A stretch of DNA of 64,000 nucleotides from Sinomonas terrae. GTDB lineage: Bacteria; Actinomycetota; Actinomycetes; Actinomycetales; Micrococcaceae. This document shows, one piece after another, positions 26,763-35,247 of this stretch (its first letter is position 1; each line of letters opens with the position of its first letter). The DNA lies in contig NZ_JAKZBV010000002.1 of assembly GCF_022539255.1 (NCBI RefSeq), positions 124,001 through 188,000 of the forward strand, written 5' to 3'. A program made the translations under genes and the position numbers. Below the pieces are notes generated by a model, which did no database searches, was not told the DNA's origin, and worked only from the letters and a program-made list of their open reading frames with translations.

Positions 26763-28291
26763 CGGCCCTCCTCCTCGCCCGTCATGTCGGCGGCGGCGGG
26801 CTCTGAGCCATCGAGGCGGCCCCAGCCGCCCGTGCCCGGCTGGAGGGAATGGGCCTCGGAGGCCCGGGAGGGCTCCACGTGGGCGAGCCCGGCCTGGTAG
26901 CCCAGGATCGAGACCAGGTCCCTGTCGGCGAACCTGCCCGTCGTCGCGGCCGTGCCCAGGGCCCGGTCGACCTGGTCGGTGCCGTAGAGCTTGGCGAACG
27001 CGACGGCCTCGGCCATCTTCGCGCGGATCCGCCTGGCTCCCGCGGCGGCGGCCTCGACCAGCCACGCCTTGGCACCCGCGCCGAGCATCAGGAACGCTGC
27101 CTCCTCCGGGGTGGTCGCCCTGGGCTGCCGGTCCGCGGCCTCATCCGCCCGGGGCGGGTAGTGCGCGTCGTCCAGGACTGGGGTCCCGGGACGCCCGGTC
27201 GCATGCCGGGCCACCTCGCGGGCCTCCCCGCGCTCGGCCACGGAGGTGACGATGACCTCCTCGCCCGCCTCGCGCACCCAGACCCTGGTGTTGGCCAGCT
27301 CGTGCGGGACCGAGTACCGGACCCCGTTCATCGACACGGTCGCGTCCCAGTTCACCCGGCGGGTGGTCCCGAACACCACCGTGAACGGCGCCTTCGGAAG
27401 CAGATGCAGCCGCTCCCGCTCCGCAGCGAGCATCGCCGCCGGCGCCTGCCGTGTCTCCCGGTGCGGGCGGGCGTTGACCTCGTCGCAGAAATCGTGGCAC
27501 GCCTTCTCCAACTGCCCGAAGGTGCGGTACTCCTCGAGCAGGTTCGCCGCCGTGGGCACCAGATCCGCCTTCGAGATCCGCACCGTGGACTCCGAGCCGC
27601 CCTTGGACTGCGGGTCGGCGGGAACGCAGGTGCGCACGGTCATCCCGTAGTGGCGGCCCATCTCCACGATCTGCGGGTTGCGCACCGCGACCCTGGCGAT
27701 GTGGTCGGCGGTCACGGTGCGCTCGTTGTCGGTCAGCGCGAACGCCGGGACCCCGCCCATCCTGCGCAGCGTGGCATCCATGCACGCCACGACCGTCGGC
27801 AGGCTCTTGTCCCAGATCGGGATCACGACGCGGAACCGCGACCACGCCAGCCACGCGCACCACAGCAGCGTCGCCCGGCCCCCGATCCTCGGCCCCCATC
27901 CGTAGTCCCACTGCAGCCACAGCCCAGGCTCGACGATCCAGGGGCGGAACACGCGCCGCCGCCCCGCCGCGAACTGCGCCTTGGCCTCCGCGACCGTGCG
28001 CCTCGTGGTCCTCTCCGCGCCGGCGAACCCCATCGCGACCAGCCGCTCATGGACCACATCCGCCCGGACCCGGCCTCCCGAGCGCTCGACGAGTTCTTCG
28101 ATCTTCGGCAGGAACCCGTCGATCGGCCTGGCCCGCTGCCCCTTCTCGCGATCCGGCCCTCCGGCAGCCCGCAGCTTCACATACCTGGCCACCGTGTGAT
28201 GGTCACACCCCGCGAGCTCCGCCGCGGCACGGTAGCTGCCGGTGAGGTCATACGCCTCAAGAATCTCCATGATCTCCTCGTTGCTCTTCAT
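26759..28291 (-). CDS. istA: IS21 transposase IstA
   Basis: A 510-residue DDE transposase: N-terminal HTH (SYRAAAELAGCDHHTVARYV, about 18-38), integrase core with LQWDYGWGPRIG (first Asp), FALTDNERTVTAD (second Asp) and SKGGSESTVRISKADL (Glu), and a C-terminal YSVPHELANTRV segment. It is intact in this copy; the copy at 48826-50359 is frameshifted. Confidence 0.93.
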   Translation of the reverse strand: MKSNEEIMEILEAYDLTGSYRAAAELAGCDHHTVARYVKLRAAGGPDREKGQRARPIDGFLPKIEELVERSGGRVRADVVHERLVAMGFAGAERTTRRTVAEAKAQFAAGRRRVFRPWIVEPGLWLQWDYGWGPRIGGRATLLWCAWLAWSRFRVVIPIWDKSLPTVVACMDATLRRMGGVPAFALTDNERTVTADHIARVAVRNPQIVEMGRHYGMTVRTCVPADPQSKGGSESTVRISKADLVPTAANLLEEYRTFGQLEKACHDFCDEVNARPHRETRQAPAAMLAAERERLHLLPKAPFTVVFGTTRRVNWDATVSMNGVRYSVPHELANTRVWVREAGEEVIVTSVAERGEAREVARHATGRPGTPVLDDAHYPPRADEAADRQPRATTPEEAAFLMLGAGAKAWLVEAAAAGARRIRAKMAEAVAFAKLYGTDQVDRALGTAATTGRFADRDLVSILGYQAGLAHVEPSRASEAHSLQPGTGGWGRLDGSEPAAADMTGEEEGR

Positions 28292-28445
28292 CCGCGATCA
28301 TCACCACGACCGGCGGAAGGAATCCCGCACCCGGGGAGAACAACTGGCCGTGGACGGGGAGAAAGAACTGGCCGTCAGCGGGGAACTATCTGGCCGCCAA
28401 TGGGGAGAATCTCATGGCCGCTGACACGCGGGCGGCTCGAGTGGG

Positions 28446-29066
28446 TCAGCGGCGCTGGAAGAGCAGCATCCACTCTTCGGGGCCCTCCGCGAGGTACCGC
28501 ACCTCGAAGGTGCCCTCCTGGTAGCGCTGGCCGGCCTGGGCGAGCAGGGGAAGGGGGTTGTGGTTCGCGGTGATGACGAGCCCCCTGCCCGATGCGGTGG
28601 GGGCGGCGATCGAGTCGAGGGCGCCGAAAATGGTCGCGTGGCGTATGGCGTGGGGGATCAGGCGTGTGTCGAGTTCGGGGAATCCCTCGCCGTCCGGTTC
28701 GCCGCACACGCAGGAATGCGCGTGGCCGTGGGCTCGCTCGCGATGCTGCTCGGTCTCGGCCGGGAGCGACGCCTCGGCGGCCGCCAGTATCGCCGCGAGG
28801 TCGGCACCGGGCGCCAGCGCGAGCTCGGGAAGGACGCGCGTCGAGTACTCCTCGAGCGCCGACGCTGTGGAAAGCGTCGAGGCGGGGCCTGCCGCCCCGG
28901 CGGCGCCAAGCGCGGCCAGAGTGTCGTCGAGTGCGGCCCGCAGGCTCTCGCGGACGTGAGCGTCGAGGGAACCCTGCGCTTCTGCGATGAGCTCTTGGGT
29001 GCGGGCCAGGGCCGCGGCGTCGGCGGCACTGCTTGTCAGGCTCAGGGGGCTGGGGGAGGTGTCCAT
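28446..29066 (-). CDS. DUF2249-domain protein
   Basis: A 206-residue protein with an Ala-rich helical N-terminal half. A short motif (GHAHSCVCGE) could bind metal. The C-terminal DUF2249 domain (about 130-206) shows LDTRLIPHAIRHATIFGALD, LVITANHNPLPLLAQ and GPEEWMLLFQRR. DUF2249 proteins occur with nitrite/NO-related and hemerythrin-like genes in denitrifiers; the biochemical role is unknown. The ATG at 29066 is only 27 bp from the divergent regulator start, so the two are surely co-regulated. IS21-b inserted 20 bp downstream of its stop codon. Confidence 0.82.
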   Translation of the reverse strand: MDTSPSPLSLTSSAADAAALARTQELIAEAQGSLDAHVRESLRAALDDTLAALGAAGAAGPASTLSTASALEEYSTRVLPELALAPGADLAAILAAAEASLPAETEQHRERAHGHAHSCVCGEPDGEGFPELDTRLIPHAIRHATIFGALDSIAAPTASGRGLVITANHNPLPLLAQAGQRYQEGTFEVRYLAEGPEEWMLLFQRR

Positions 29067-29093
29067 GCCCGAAACTTTACTACAATAGATTCC
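29067..29093. promoter_or_regulatory. 27-bp divergent promoter between DUF2249 gene and regulator
   Basis: Only CCCGAAACTTTACTACAATAG followed by ATTCC separates the two start codons. TACAAT is a good -10 element seven bases before the plus-strand GTG, and no Shine-Dalgarno is present, so leaderless transcripts in at least one direction are inferred. ACTTTACTACA and ATTCCGTGAAAAA are shared with the promoter at 10154-10190. Confidence 0.6.
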
Positions 29094-29792
29094 GTGAAAA
29101 ATAGTGCGGCAGTTCCTCTGGGTCCCGCGTCGGCCGCGACGGCTCCCGCCCGCCCGCTCTCCACGGCTCGCGCGGCGATCCTCGATCGGCTGAGGTCGAA
29201 GCGCTCCCCTGCGACGGTCGAGGAATTGGCCCGCGAGACGGGCCAGCACCCGAACACTGTGCGGGAGCACCTGGAGGCGCTCACGCTCGAGGGCCTTGCC
29301 ACGCGCAGCGCTGCCGCAGCCAGGGGGCGGGGGCGGCCCGCGATGCTCTACCAGGCGTCGGAGGCCCCCGAAGGCTCGGCCCAGTACGCCGCGCTTGCCG
29401 CGATGCTCGCAGGGGAGATCGAGCGCCTCGCCCCTGATCCCGTCGGGGCCGGGCGCGAGGCGGGCGTCCGCTGGGCGCAGGAGACCTTTGGCCCCTCCGC
29501 CGGGCCCGTCAGCGCCGACGACGCCCGACGGCGAGTGCTCGCCGAGCTCGAGCGCCTCGGCTTCGGCGTGGAGGACGCGGGCGGCCCGACGGTGCGTCTC
29601 GTGACGTGCCCTCTGCTCTCGGCCGCACGGGCGCATTCCGGGGTCGTGTGCGCCGTCCATGCCGGGCTCGTCGAGGAAGCGCTGCGCCTGCTCGGCCGCG
29701 ACGACATCCCGTCCAGGCTCGAGCCGTTCGCCGAGCCGGGAGCATGCCTCCTGACGCTGGGCGATCCGGCACCTGCAGAGGGGACCCGATGA
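29094..29792 (+). CDS. Winged-helix regulator with SufR-like cysteine cluster
   Basis: A 232-residue DNA-binding protein. The N-terminal winged helix reads TVEELARETGQHPNTVREHL (about 40-60), with a wing of Arg/Gly-rich residues. The C-terminal part carries three spaced cysteines (TCPLLSAARA, HSGVVCAVHAG, EPGACLLTL) in the order seen in SufR-like iron-sulfur regulators. It probably senses NO or oxygen through an Fe-S cluster and controls the divergent DUF2249 gene and the downstream membrane protein and nirK, with which it forms an overlapped operon (ATGA). The ligand is inference. Confidence 0.75.
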   Translation: MKNSAAVPLGPASAATAPARPLSTARAAILDRLRSKRSPATVEELARETGQHPNTVREHLEALTLEGLATRSAAAARGRGRPAMLYQASEAPEGSAQYAALAAMLAGEIERLAPDPVGAGREAGVRWAQETFGPSAGPVSADDARRRVLAELERLGFGVEDAGGPTVRLVTCPLLSAARAHSGVVCAVHAGLVEEALRLLGRDDIPSRLEPFAEPGACLLTLGDPAPAEGTR

Positions 29793-30868
29793 CGCGCCTC
29801 TGGCCCCGCGTCGTCGTCCTCGCCCTCGGTGCCGCCGCACTCCTGACCGGGCTCGACGCCGCCCTCACGCTGCTCCGGCTCCCGGCCCCGGTCGTGGTCA
29901 CAACCGTCCCGGACCTCCCGGACACCCATGGGGAGCTCATGACCCTCGGATTCGTCGGGACGCTCATCGCCCTGGAGCGCGCGGTCGCCCTGCGCCGCCC
30001 CTGGGGGTACGCGGCCCCGGCGCTGCTGGCCCTCGGCAGCCTCGTCCAGCTCCTGCCCGCAGCCGCCGGAGCCGGCCGCGCGGCCGTCCTCGCCGGGGCC
30101 GTCGTCTTCGCCTACGTGTACGTCCCGCTGTGGCGCCGGCAGCGCGACCCCGCCGTCCTCGTCCAGGCCCTCGGGGCCCTGGCCGCGGCGTGCGGGGCCC
30201 TCCTGCTCGCCCGGGAAGTCCCCATGGACCCCGTCGCTCCCTGGCTCGCGGTCTTCCTGCTCCTCACGATCGGCGGCGAACGCCTCGAGCTCGCCCGCCT
30301 CCGCATCCGCGGGCGCTGGCCCGAACCGCTCCTGCTCACGGCCACGGCGGCACTCCTGATCGCCTGCCCCGCCACGCTCCTGTGGCCTGCCGTGGGCTAC
30401 CCCCTCCTGGGGCTCGCCATCCTCGCGTTCGCGGCCTGGCTCTTCCGCTACGACATCGCGCGCACAACACTGCGCTCGTCCGGACTCCCGCGCTTCGTCG
30501 CCGCGTGCCTCATCGCAGGCTACGGCTGGCTCGCCGTCGCGGGCGGCGTGTGCCTCCTCGCCCCCGGCCCCCCGACGGGCGCCGCCTACGACGCGCTGCT
30601 CCACGCCATCTTCCTCGGCTTCGTCATGTCGATGATCATGGCCCACGCACCCGTGATCCTCCCCGCCGTCCTGCGCAGGCCCCTCCCGTATTCGCCCGCC
30701 ATGTGGGTCCCCGCGGCGCTCCTGCACGCCACGCTGCTCACACGGCTCGCGCTCGGCGACGCCCGCGGTTCGGCCCTCGGGTGGCAGGTCGGGGGCGTGG
30801 GCAACGTGGTGGCGGTGCTCTCATTCCTCGCCCTTGCGCTGTGGTCCGGCGCGAGGGCGCGGGCATGA
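29789..30868 (+). CDS. Polytopic membrane protein upstream of nirK (NnrS-like)
   Basis: A 359-residue protein with about eleven hydrophobic helices. Histidines lie at helix ends (DTHGELMTLGFVGTL, LHAIFLGFVMSMIMAHAPVI), a pattern also seen in NnrS-type heme/copper membrane proteins of denitrifiers. Start and stop overlap both neighbours (ATGA at 29789 and at 30865), so it belongs to one operon with the regulator and the nitrite reductase. A role in NO handling or in copper/heme supply to NirK is inferred; homology to NnrS proper is not proven. Confidence 0.65.
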   Translation: MTRLWPRVVVLALGAAALLTGLDAALTLLRLPAPVVVTTVPDLPDTHGELMTLGFVGTLIALERAVALRRPWGYAAPALLALGSLVQLLPAAAGAGRAAVLAGAVVFAYVYVPLWRRQRDPAVLVQALGALAAACGALLLAREVPMDPVAPWLAVFLLLTIGGERLELARLRIRGRWPEPLLLTATAALLIACPATLLWPAVGYPLLGLAILAFAAWLFRYDIARTTLRSSGLPRFVAACLIAGYGWLAVAGGVCLLAPGPPTGAAYDALLHAIFLGFVMSMIMAHAPVILPAVLRRPLPYSPAMWVPAALLHATLLTRLALGDARGSALGWQVGGVGNVVAVLSFLALALWSGARARA

Positions 30869-33453
30869 ACGGGCTGGGCATGGACGGGCCGGGTACGAAC
30901 CCGGGGGGTATGACGGGCCGTGCCGGCTGGCACCGCTGGGCCAACATCCCGACGCTCGGCTGGCTCACGGCCGTCGCCGTCCTGGCGCTCGCGCACCGCG
31001 CTGTCCCAGATCCGGCGTGGCTACTCGTGCACTTGACGCTGCTCGGCGCGGTCACGAACGCGATCGTGGTCTACAGCTGGCACTTCTCCGAGGCGCTGCT
31101 GAGGCTGCCCGTGCCGTCCCGCCGGCCGCTCGCCGTCCGGCTCGTGCTGCTGAACCTGGGAGCGGCCGCGGCGATGGCCGGCGTCGTCCTGCCGGCGTGG
31201 CCGCTCACAGTCGGGGGAGCGGCCGCTGTCGGCGTGGCTTCGGCCTGGCACGGCACAGCGATCCTCGCCCGTGCCCGTCGCGCGCTCCCCTCGCGCTTCG
31301 CCTCGACCGTCCGGTACTATCTCGCGTCCTGCGCGATGCTTCCGTTCGGAGCCGCCGCGGGCGCAGCGCTCGCGGCGATCGACGACGGCGCGCAGGGTGA
31401 GTGGCACGCGCGTATCCTCGTGGCCCACGAGTCACTCAACGTCCTCGGCTGGGTGGGGCTCACGGTGCTGGGGACTCTCGTGACGCTCCTGCCCACCATG
31501 CTCCGCACGCGTGCGGACGACGCCGCTGAGCCCACCTCGCGGCGCGCGCTGTGGCTGCTCCTCGCCGGGGTCCTCGTCGCCACCGCTGGCGCGCTCGTCG
31601 ATGCGCAGTGGCTCACCGCCGCCGGCATCGCAGCGTACCTCGCCGGCGTCCTCGTCTCCTCGGGCCCGCTCGCCCGGACGGTCGCACGGAAGGCGCCCGT
31701 GCACTTCGCCCCGCTCAGCGCGGTGGCGTCGGTGCTGTGGCTCGTCGTCGCCCTCGTCTGGCTCCTGGCGCTCTGCACGACCGAGCCAGACTGGATGGCG
31801 CTCCACGATGCGCTCGGCGAGCTCACGCCCGTGCTCGCCGCCGGCTTCGCGGCCCAGGTGCTCCTCGGCGCCCTGGCCTACCTCCTGCCCGTCGTCCTCG
31901 GCGGCGGGCCCACCATGGTGCGAGCCCGGACCGCGGCGCTCGACCGCGGGGCATGGTTCCGCGTCATCCTCGCCAACGGCGCGATCCTCCTGTACGTCCT
32001 TCCCGTGCCGAGTGCGGTGCGTGTCGCCGCAGCGGCGGTCGGGCTCATCGCGCTGTGCGCGTTCCTGTGGCTCGTCGCGAAGGCGCTGTGGGGGAGGGCG
32101 CCGACGAAGGAGACCCCCGTGGCCTCCACAGCTGGCCAAGAGGCTCGGAGCAGGTACGGTTCGGGGGCCCTCGGCCTGGCCCTGCTGATCGTGGCCGTGG
32201 TGGTCGGCGCCGCCTTCGACCCCTCCGCTCTCATACTGGCTCAGGGGAGCGGCTCCGCGGCGAGCACGGCGTCGGTCACGCCCACAGGCCACACCACGAC
32301 CGTCACTGTTACGATGACCGGGATGCACTTCAGCCCCGCGTCCGTCACGGTTCCCGCGGGCGAGCACCTCCTGGTGCATCTCCACAACCTGGACCCGACC
32401 CCGCATGACCTCACCCTCGCCAACGGCAAGGCATCGCCACGCGTTGCCCCCGGCACCACGGCGGACTTCGACGCCGGCATCATCACCGCGAGTGTCGACG
32501 GCTGGTGCTCAGTCGTGGGGCACAAGCAGATGGGCATGACGTTCCGCATCGATGCCGGCACCACCCCGGCGGCCTCGGCCCCTCCCTTCACGCCCTATCC
32601 CGCCGCGCTCCCACCCGCCGTTCCCGGAACGGTGCACCGCATCACCCTCACCGTGCAGGACACCGCGCGGGCGGTCGCCCCCGGCGTGGTGCAGGAGCTG
32701 TGGACCTACAACGGCACCTCACCGGGGCCGATCCTCCACGGCCACGTCGGCGACACGTTCGAGATCACCCTCGTCAACCACGCGCCCATGGGCCACTCGA
32801 TCGACTTCCATGCAGGATCGGTCGCCCCCGATGGGCCGATGAGCACCATTGCGCCGGGGAAGACCGGCACGTACACCTTCACCGCAACCGCCCCGGGAAT
32901 CTGGCTCTACCACTGCAGCACAATGCCCATGTCGCTGCACATCGCCAACGGGATGTTCGGCGCCGTCGTCATCGACCCGCCTGATGCCCCGCCCGTCGCA
33001 GAGCAGTTTGTCCTCATCCAGAGCGAGCTCTACTACGGCCAGCCGACCGACGGCCAGCCCGGAATGGCTGCCGGTTCGGCCGATCCCGCGAAGATCGCCG
33101 CCGAGAAGCCCGACGCCGTGGTCTTCAACGGCTACGCGGACCAGTACCAGCAGGCGCCGCTCAAGGCGAAGGCCGGCGAGCCAGTCCGCATCTGGGTGCT
33201 CGACGCAGGGCCCGACCGGCCGACGTCATTCCACGTGGTGGGCGGGCAGTTCACCGCGGTCTGGGCCGAGGGGACATTCCGGCTCGCGCCCGGGACCGGC
33301 GCATCTCAGGCCATGGACCTCGCGCCGGGCCAAGGCGGCTACGTGGACCTCACCTTCCCGGAGGCTGGTCACTATCCTTTCGTGACCCACTACATGGTCG
33401 ACGCCGAACACGGAGCCCAAGGGACGTTCGACATCACGGCCGGGACCCAGTAG
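30865..33453 (+). CDS. nirK: Membrane-anchored copper nitrite reductase (multi-helix domain, cupredoxin, NirK)
   Basis: An 862-residue fusion. Residues about 20-415 form a polytopic domain of about twelve helices. A linker helix (about 430-455) exports the rest. Residues 470-560 form a cupredoxin (GMHFSPASVTVPAG, DPTPHDLTL, DGWCSVVGHKQMGM). Residues 570-862 are a two-domain AniA-like NirK. Copper ligands are visible: GHSIDFHAG (type 1 and type 2 His), LYHCSTMPMSLHIANGMFG (type 2 His, type 1 Cys, His and Met) and RPTSFHVVGGQ (type 2 His). It reduces nitrite to NO outside the membrane. The attached cupredoxin and membrane domain could pass electrons directly from the quinol chain (inference). 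Confidence 0.9.
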   Translation: MNGLGMDGPGTNPGGMTGRAGWHRWANIPTLGWLTAVAVLALAHRAVPDPAWLLVHLTLLGAVTNAIVVYSWHFSEALLRLPVPSRRPLAVRLVLLNLGAAAAMAGVVLPAWPLTVGGAAAVGVASAWHGTAILARARRALPSRFASTVRYYLASCAMLPFGAAAGAALAAIDDGAQGEWHARILVAHESLNVLGWVGLTVLGTLVTLLPTMLRTRADDAAEPTSRRALWLLLAGVLVATAGALVDAQWLTAAGIAAYLAGVLVSSGPLARTVARKAPVHFAPLSAVASVLWLVVALVWLLALCTTEPDWMALHDALGELTPVLAAGFAAQVLLGALAYLLPVVLGGGPTMVRARTAALDRGAWFRVILANGAILLYVLPVPSAVRVAAAAVGLIALCAFLWLVAKALWGRAPTKETPVASTAGQEARSRYGSGALGLALLIVAVVVGAAFDPSALILAQGSGSAASTASVTPTGHTTTVTVTMTGMHFSPASVTVPAGEHLLVHLHNLDPTPHDLTLANGKASPRVAPGTTADFDAGIITASVDGWCSVVGHKQMGMTFRIDAGTTPAASAPPFTPYPAALPPAVPGTVHRITLTVQDTARAVAPGVVQELWTYNGTSPGPILHGHVGDTFEITLVNHAPMGHSIDFHAGSVAPDGPMSTIAPGKTGTYTFTATAPGIWLYHCSTMPMSLHIANGMFGAVVIDPPDAPPVAEQFVLIQSELYYGQPTDGQPGMAAGSADPAKIAAEKPDAVVFNGYADQYQQAPLKAKAGEPVRIWVLDAGPDRPTSFHVVGGQFTAVWAEGTFRLAPGTGASQAMDLAPGQGGYVDLTFPEAGHYPFVTHYMVDAEHGAQGTFDITAGTQ

Positions 33454-33468
33454 CCCTCCCTGCCCAGG

Positions 33469-33498
33469 GCGTTTCCACCGCCCGGGCCGGGGAAACGC
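33469..33498 (+). terminator. Hairpin after nirK
   Basis: GCGTTTCC and GGAAACGC form a perfect 8-bp stem around a GC-rich 14-base loop, starting 15 bp after the nirK stop. There is no T-run, so it is either a weak or Rho-assisted terminator or an mRNA-stabilising stem. Confidence 0.45.
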
Positions 33499-33975
33499 AT
33501 CCACCCAACACAGTGGCCAGCCAGCAGCGGCCGCCAACCATACGGAGATACCCGACGGGCGCCGCCTGCACCGCAGCAGAGGTCGCGGGCCACGTCAGGC
33601 TTCCGGCCCAAGCCCCTCGCGGCACAGTCGTCGACGGCCCGAAGATGGCGACGGGACTCCTCGGCCACGCCCCATGGGACCGGCTCAGAGTGCAACGAGG
33701 TCCCCGGTGCGCGCGATCAGCCAGGCCGCGTCGAGCCCGAACTCGTCGTGAAGGACCGAGCGCCGGGTCGGTGCTCGCGAAAAAAGTGGCGCTAAGGAGT
33801 TGCGGCAGATAGCCGCACACTACCTGCCGGAACTGGTGGGCCGTCCTGCCGCGATGTCGGTCGCGCGCACCGGCGACTCTGGAAACTATCTGCCGTAGAG
33901 CGGAAGGACGGTGCCCGGTGGGATCGGTGAGCACGCTTCCGGCCTCAAAGTGAGCACGTTCTCTCGTTCAGCTGC
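33499..33975. other. Gap with gene remnants, no intact gene
   Basis: No intact gene is seen. On the minus strand a short open tail ending at 33684 reads DEFGLDAAWLIARTGDLVAL and then stop, which looks like the end of a real but broken protein that I cannot name. GGCAGATAG and its complement CTATCTGCC occur at about 33806 and 33886, an inverted pair of unknown meaning. Confidence 0.35.
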
Positions 33976-34281
33976 CTACCCCGAGCCTCCGTCGACAGCC
34001 CGCCGTTCGTCGTCGGAAAGGTCGTCCGCTTTGACAGGATGCACTATTGCCCAGTGCCTGCCCACAGGACAGTACTGAAAACGAGTGAAAGGCCCGAGGC
34101 GGACAGCCTGCAAGGAGGCGCCTTCGACCCACGTGGTGCTGAAGAGGTGGCCCTTGCTGCAGCGAACGGCCGTGCGACCCGGGATGGAGTAGCCCTGACG
34201 CCGCACTACGAAGTTCATGACGATCAGGCCCAGCACCACCACAATGATGAGCCCCAGCCCCACAAGTGCTCCAACCCTCAT
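33976..34281 (-). CDS. Single-pass membrane protein with zinc-like motif (101 aa)
   Basis: One N-terminal membrane helix (ALVGLGLIIVVVLGLIVMNF) followed by a small conserved-looking domain: RCSKGHLFSTTW, then LGPFTRFQYCPVGRHW. Two Cys-x3-His-type pairs (C..GH and CPVGRHW) could bind metal. The pattern recurs in small actinobacterial membrane proteins of unknown function. It is codirectional with nothing nearby and has no clear ribosome-binding site. Confidence 0.65.
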   Translation of the reverse strand: MRVGALVGLGLIIVVVLGLIVMNFVVRRQGYSIPGRTAVRCSKGHLFSTTWVEGASLQAVRLGPFTRFQYCPVGRHWAIVHPVKADDLSDDERRAVDGGSG

Positions 34282-34848
34282 GACACACGATCCATCGCTA
34301 CTTGCTCCAATCGGATGCTATCGAGGTGTCCCGTCTCTCGTCAGGGGCTCTTGGCATGCCTTCACGCACACCGACCACCGTCACCCGGCCCTGGCAGCAC
34401 TGAAAGGCTCACACCGTGGCTCCCCACCCGGCTAACGCACGGCCTCGACGGACCATGGGGAAAACGGCCTCATCGGGCGGCCGCAGGACCATTCTCAACT
34501 CGGAACGGGTGCCCCGGCTGTCGTCCGCCACGTAATTCCTCACCTCCGGTGACACCCCGACAGGGGCACACAGGCTAACGCCACTTTTCTCAGTTCTGCT
34601 CCCCATGCCCCTGGTACGCGAAGAGGACCATCGCCAGTCAGCCAACGCGAAGGGCCACCGCTGAGGGTCGTCCCAAATTCCACGCCCCCGTCAGCACGTT
34701 CGTGTTCGTCGTCGTCGGCATAAGCGCCGAACGGCGCCTTCACATCCAACATCCAAGATCGGGTCATGGCCCGTTTCTCACGTATTCAGGTCCCACCCGC
34801 ACTAACGGGGGGAGTGTCTGACGAACGGTGTTTGAGTCCGGCGTTCTT
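34282..34848. other. 567-bp stretch without a recognisable gene
   Basis: I find no open reading frame with family features, no tRNA and no clear terminator. It lies between a small membrane protein and an insertion-sequence fragment, and is probably decayed DNA at the edge of the mobile region. Confidence 0.4.
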
Positions 34849-35110
34849 CTAGTCGTCGGGCCGTTCGAGGCGTCCGTCGAAGGTGATCGCGAACGCGTTC
34901 AGCGGGGCTTTCCACCTGGCCACCCAGCGTGCCCGCCCACCGCCGGTGGGGTCAAGCGAGCGGGTGACGAGGTAGAGGCATTTCAGGGCCGCGGCCTCGG
35001 TGGGGAAATGGCCCCGTGCCCGCACTGCCCGCCGGTACCGGGCATTGATCGACTCAATCGAATTCGTCGTGCAGATGACCTTGCGGATCTCCACGTCGCA
35101 CGGAGTCTTT
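34849..35110 (-). pseudogene. C-terminal fragment of an IS256/Mutator-type transposase
   Basis: The frame encodes VEIRKVICTTNSIESINARY, then RGHFPTEAAALKCLYLVTRS, and ends in LNAFAITFDGRLERPDD. IRKVI.TTN.IES.N and rGhFP are hallmark residues just after the catalytic Glu region of IS256 transposases. Everything upstream is missing: the mirror element begins at 35111. This differs from the IS256 copy at 53473-54916. The last codons before the junction (KTPCD) do not fit the family, so the break may lie a few bases inside 35098-35110. Confidence 0.8.
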
Positions 35111-35247
35111 TCTGATGGGAAAACGCGTTATCCGTTTCCTCGCTTATCTTGACTCCTTTGGTGGTCCCCTCAGAGGCAGACGGGCAGCCATGCGCCCAGG
35201 AAGCTCGGGGTTGGAGATCCTCGGTGGTGCGGCGATTGCGCCGTGAT

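Larger units (their letters stand above)
25846..28426 (-). mobile_element. IS21-family insertion sequence (IS21-b), copy 1, intact
   Basis: A 2581-bp element bounded by TGTCAACGGCCA and (complement) TGTCAGCGGCCA, with a 6-bp direct repeat CGCGGG on both sides (25840-25845 and 28427-28432). Each end carries about four subterminal repeats of the form GGCCAGTTGNTTCTCCCC, presumably IstA sites. It contains istA and istB on the minus strand with a GTGA overlap. A nearly identical copy with several indels sits at 48691-51272. Confidence 0.95.

Noticed and set aside
34409..34767. Short open frames on the minus strand between the membrane protein and the IS256 fragment
   Set aside because: No ribosome-binding site and no recognisable family, and their composition is like non-coding shadows.
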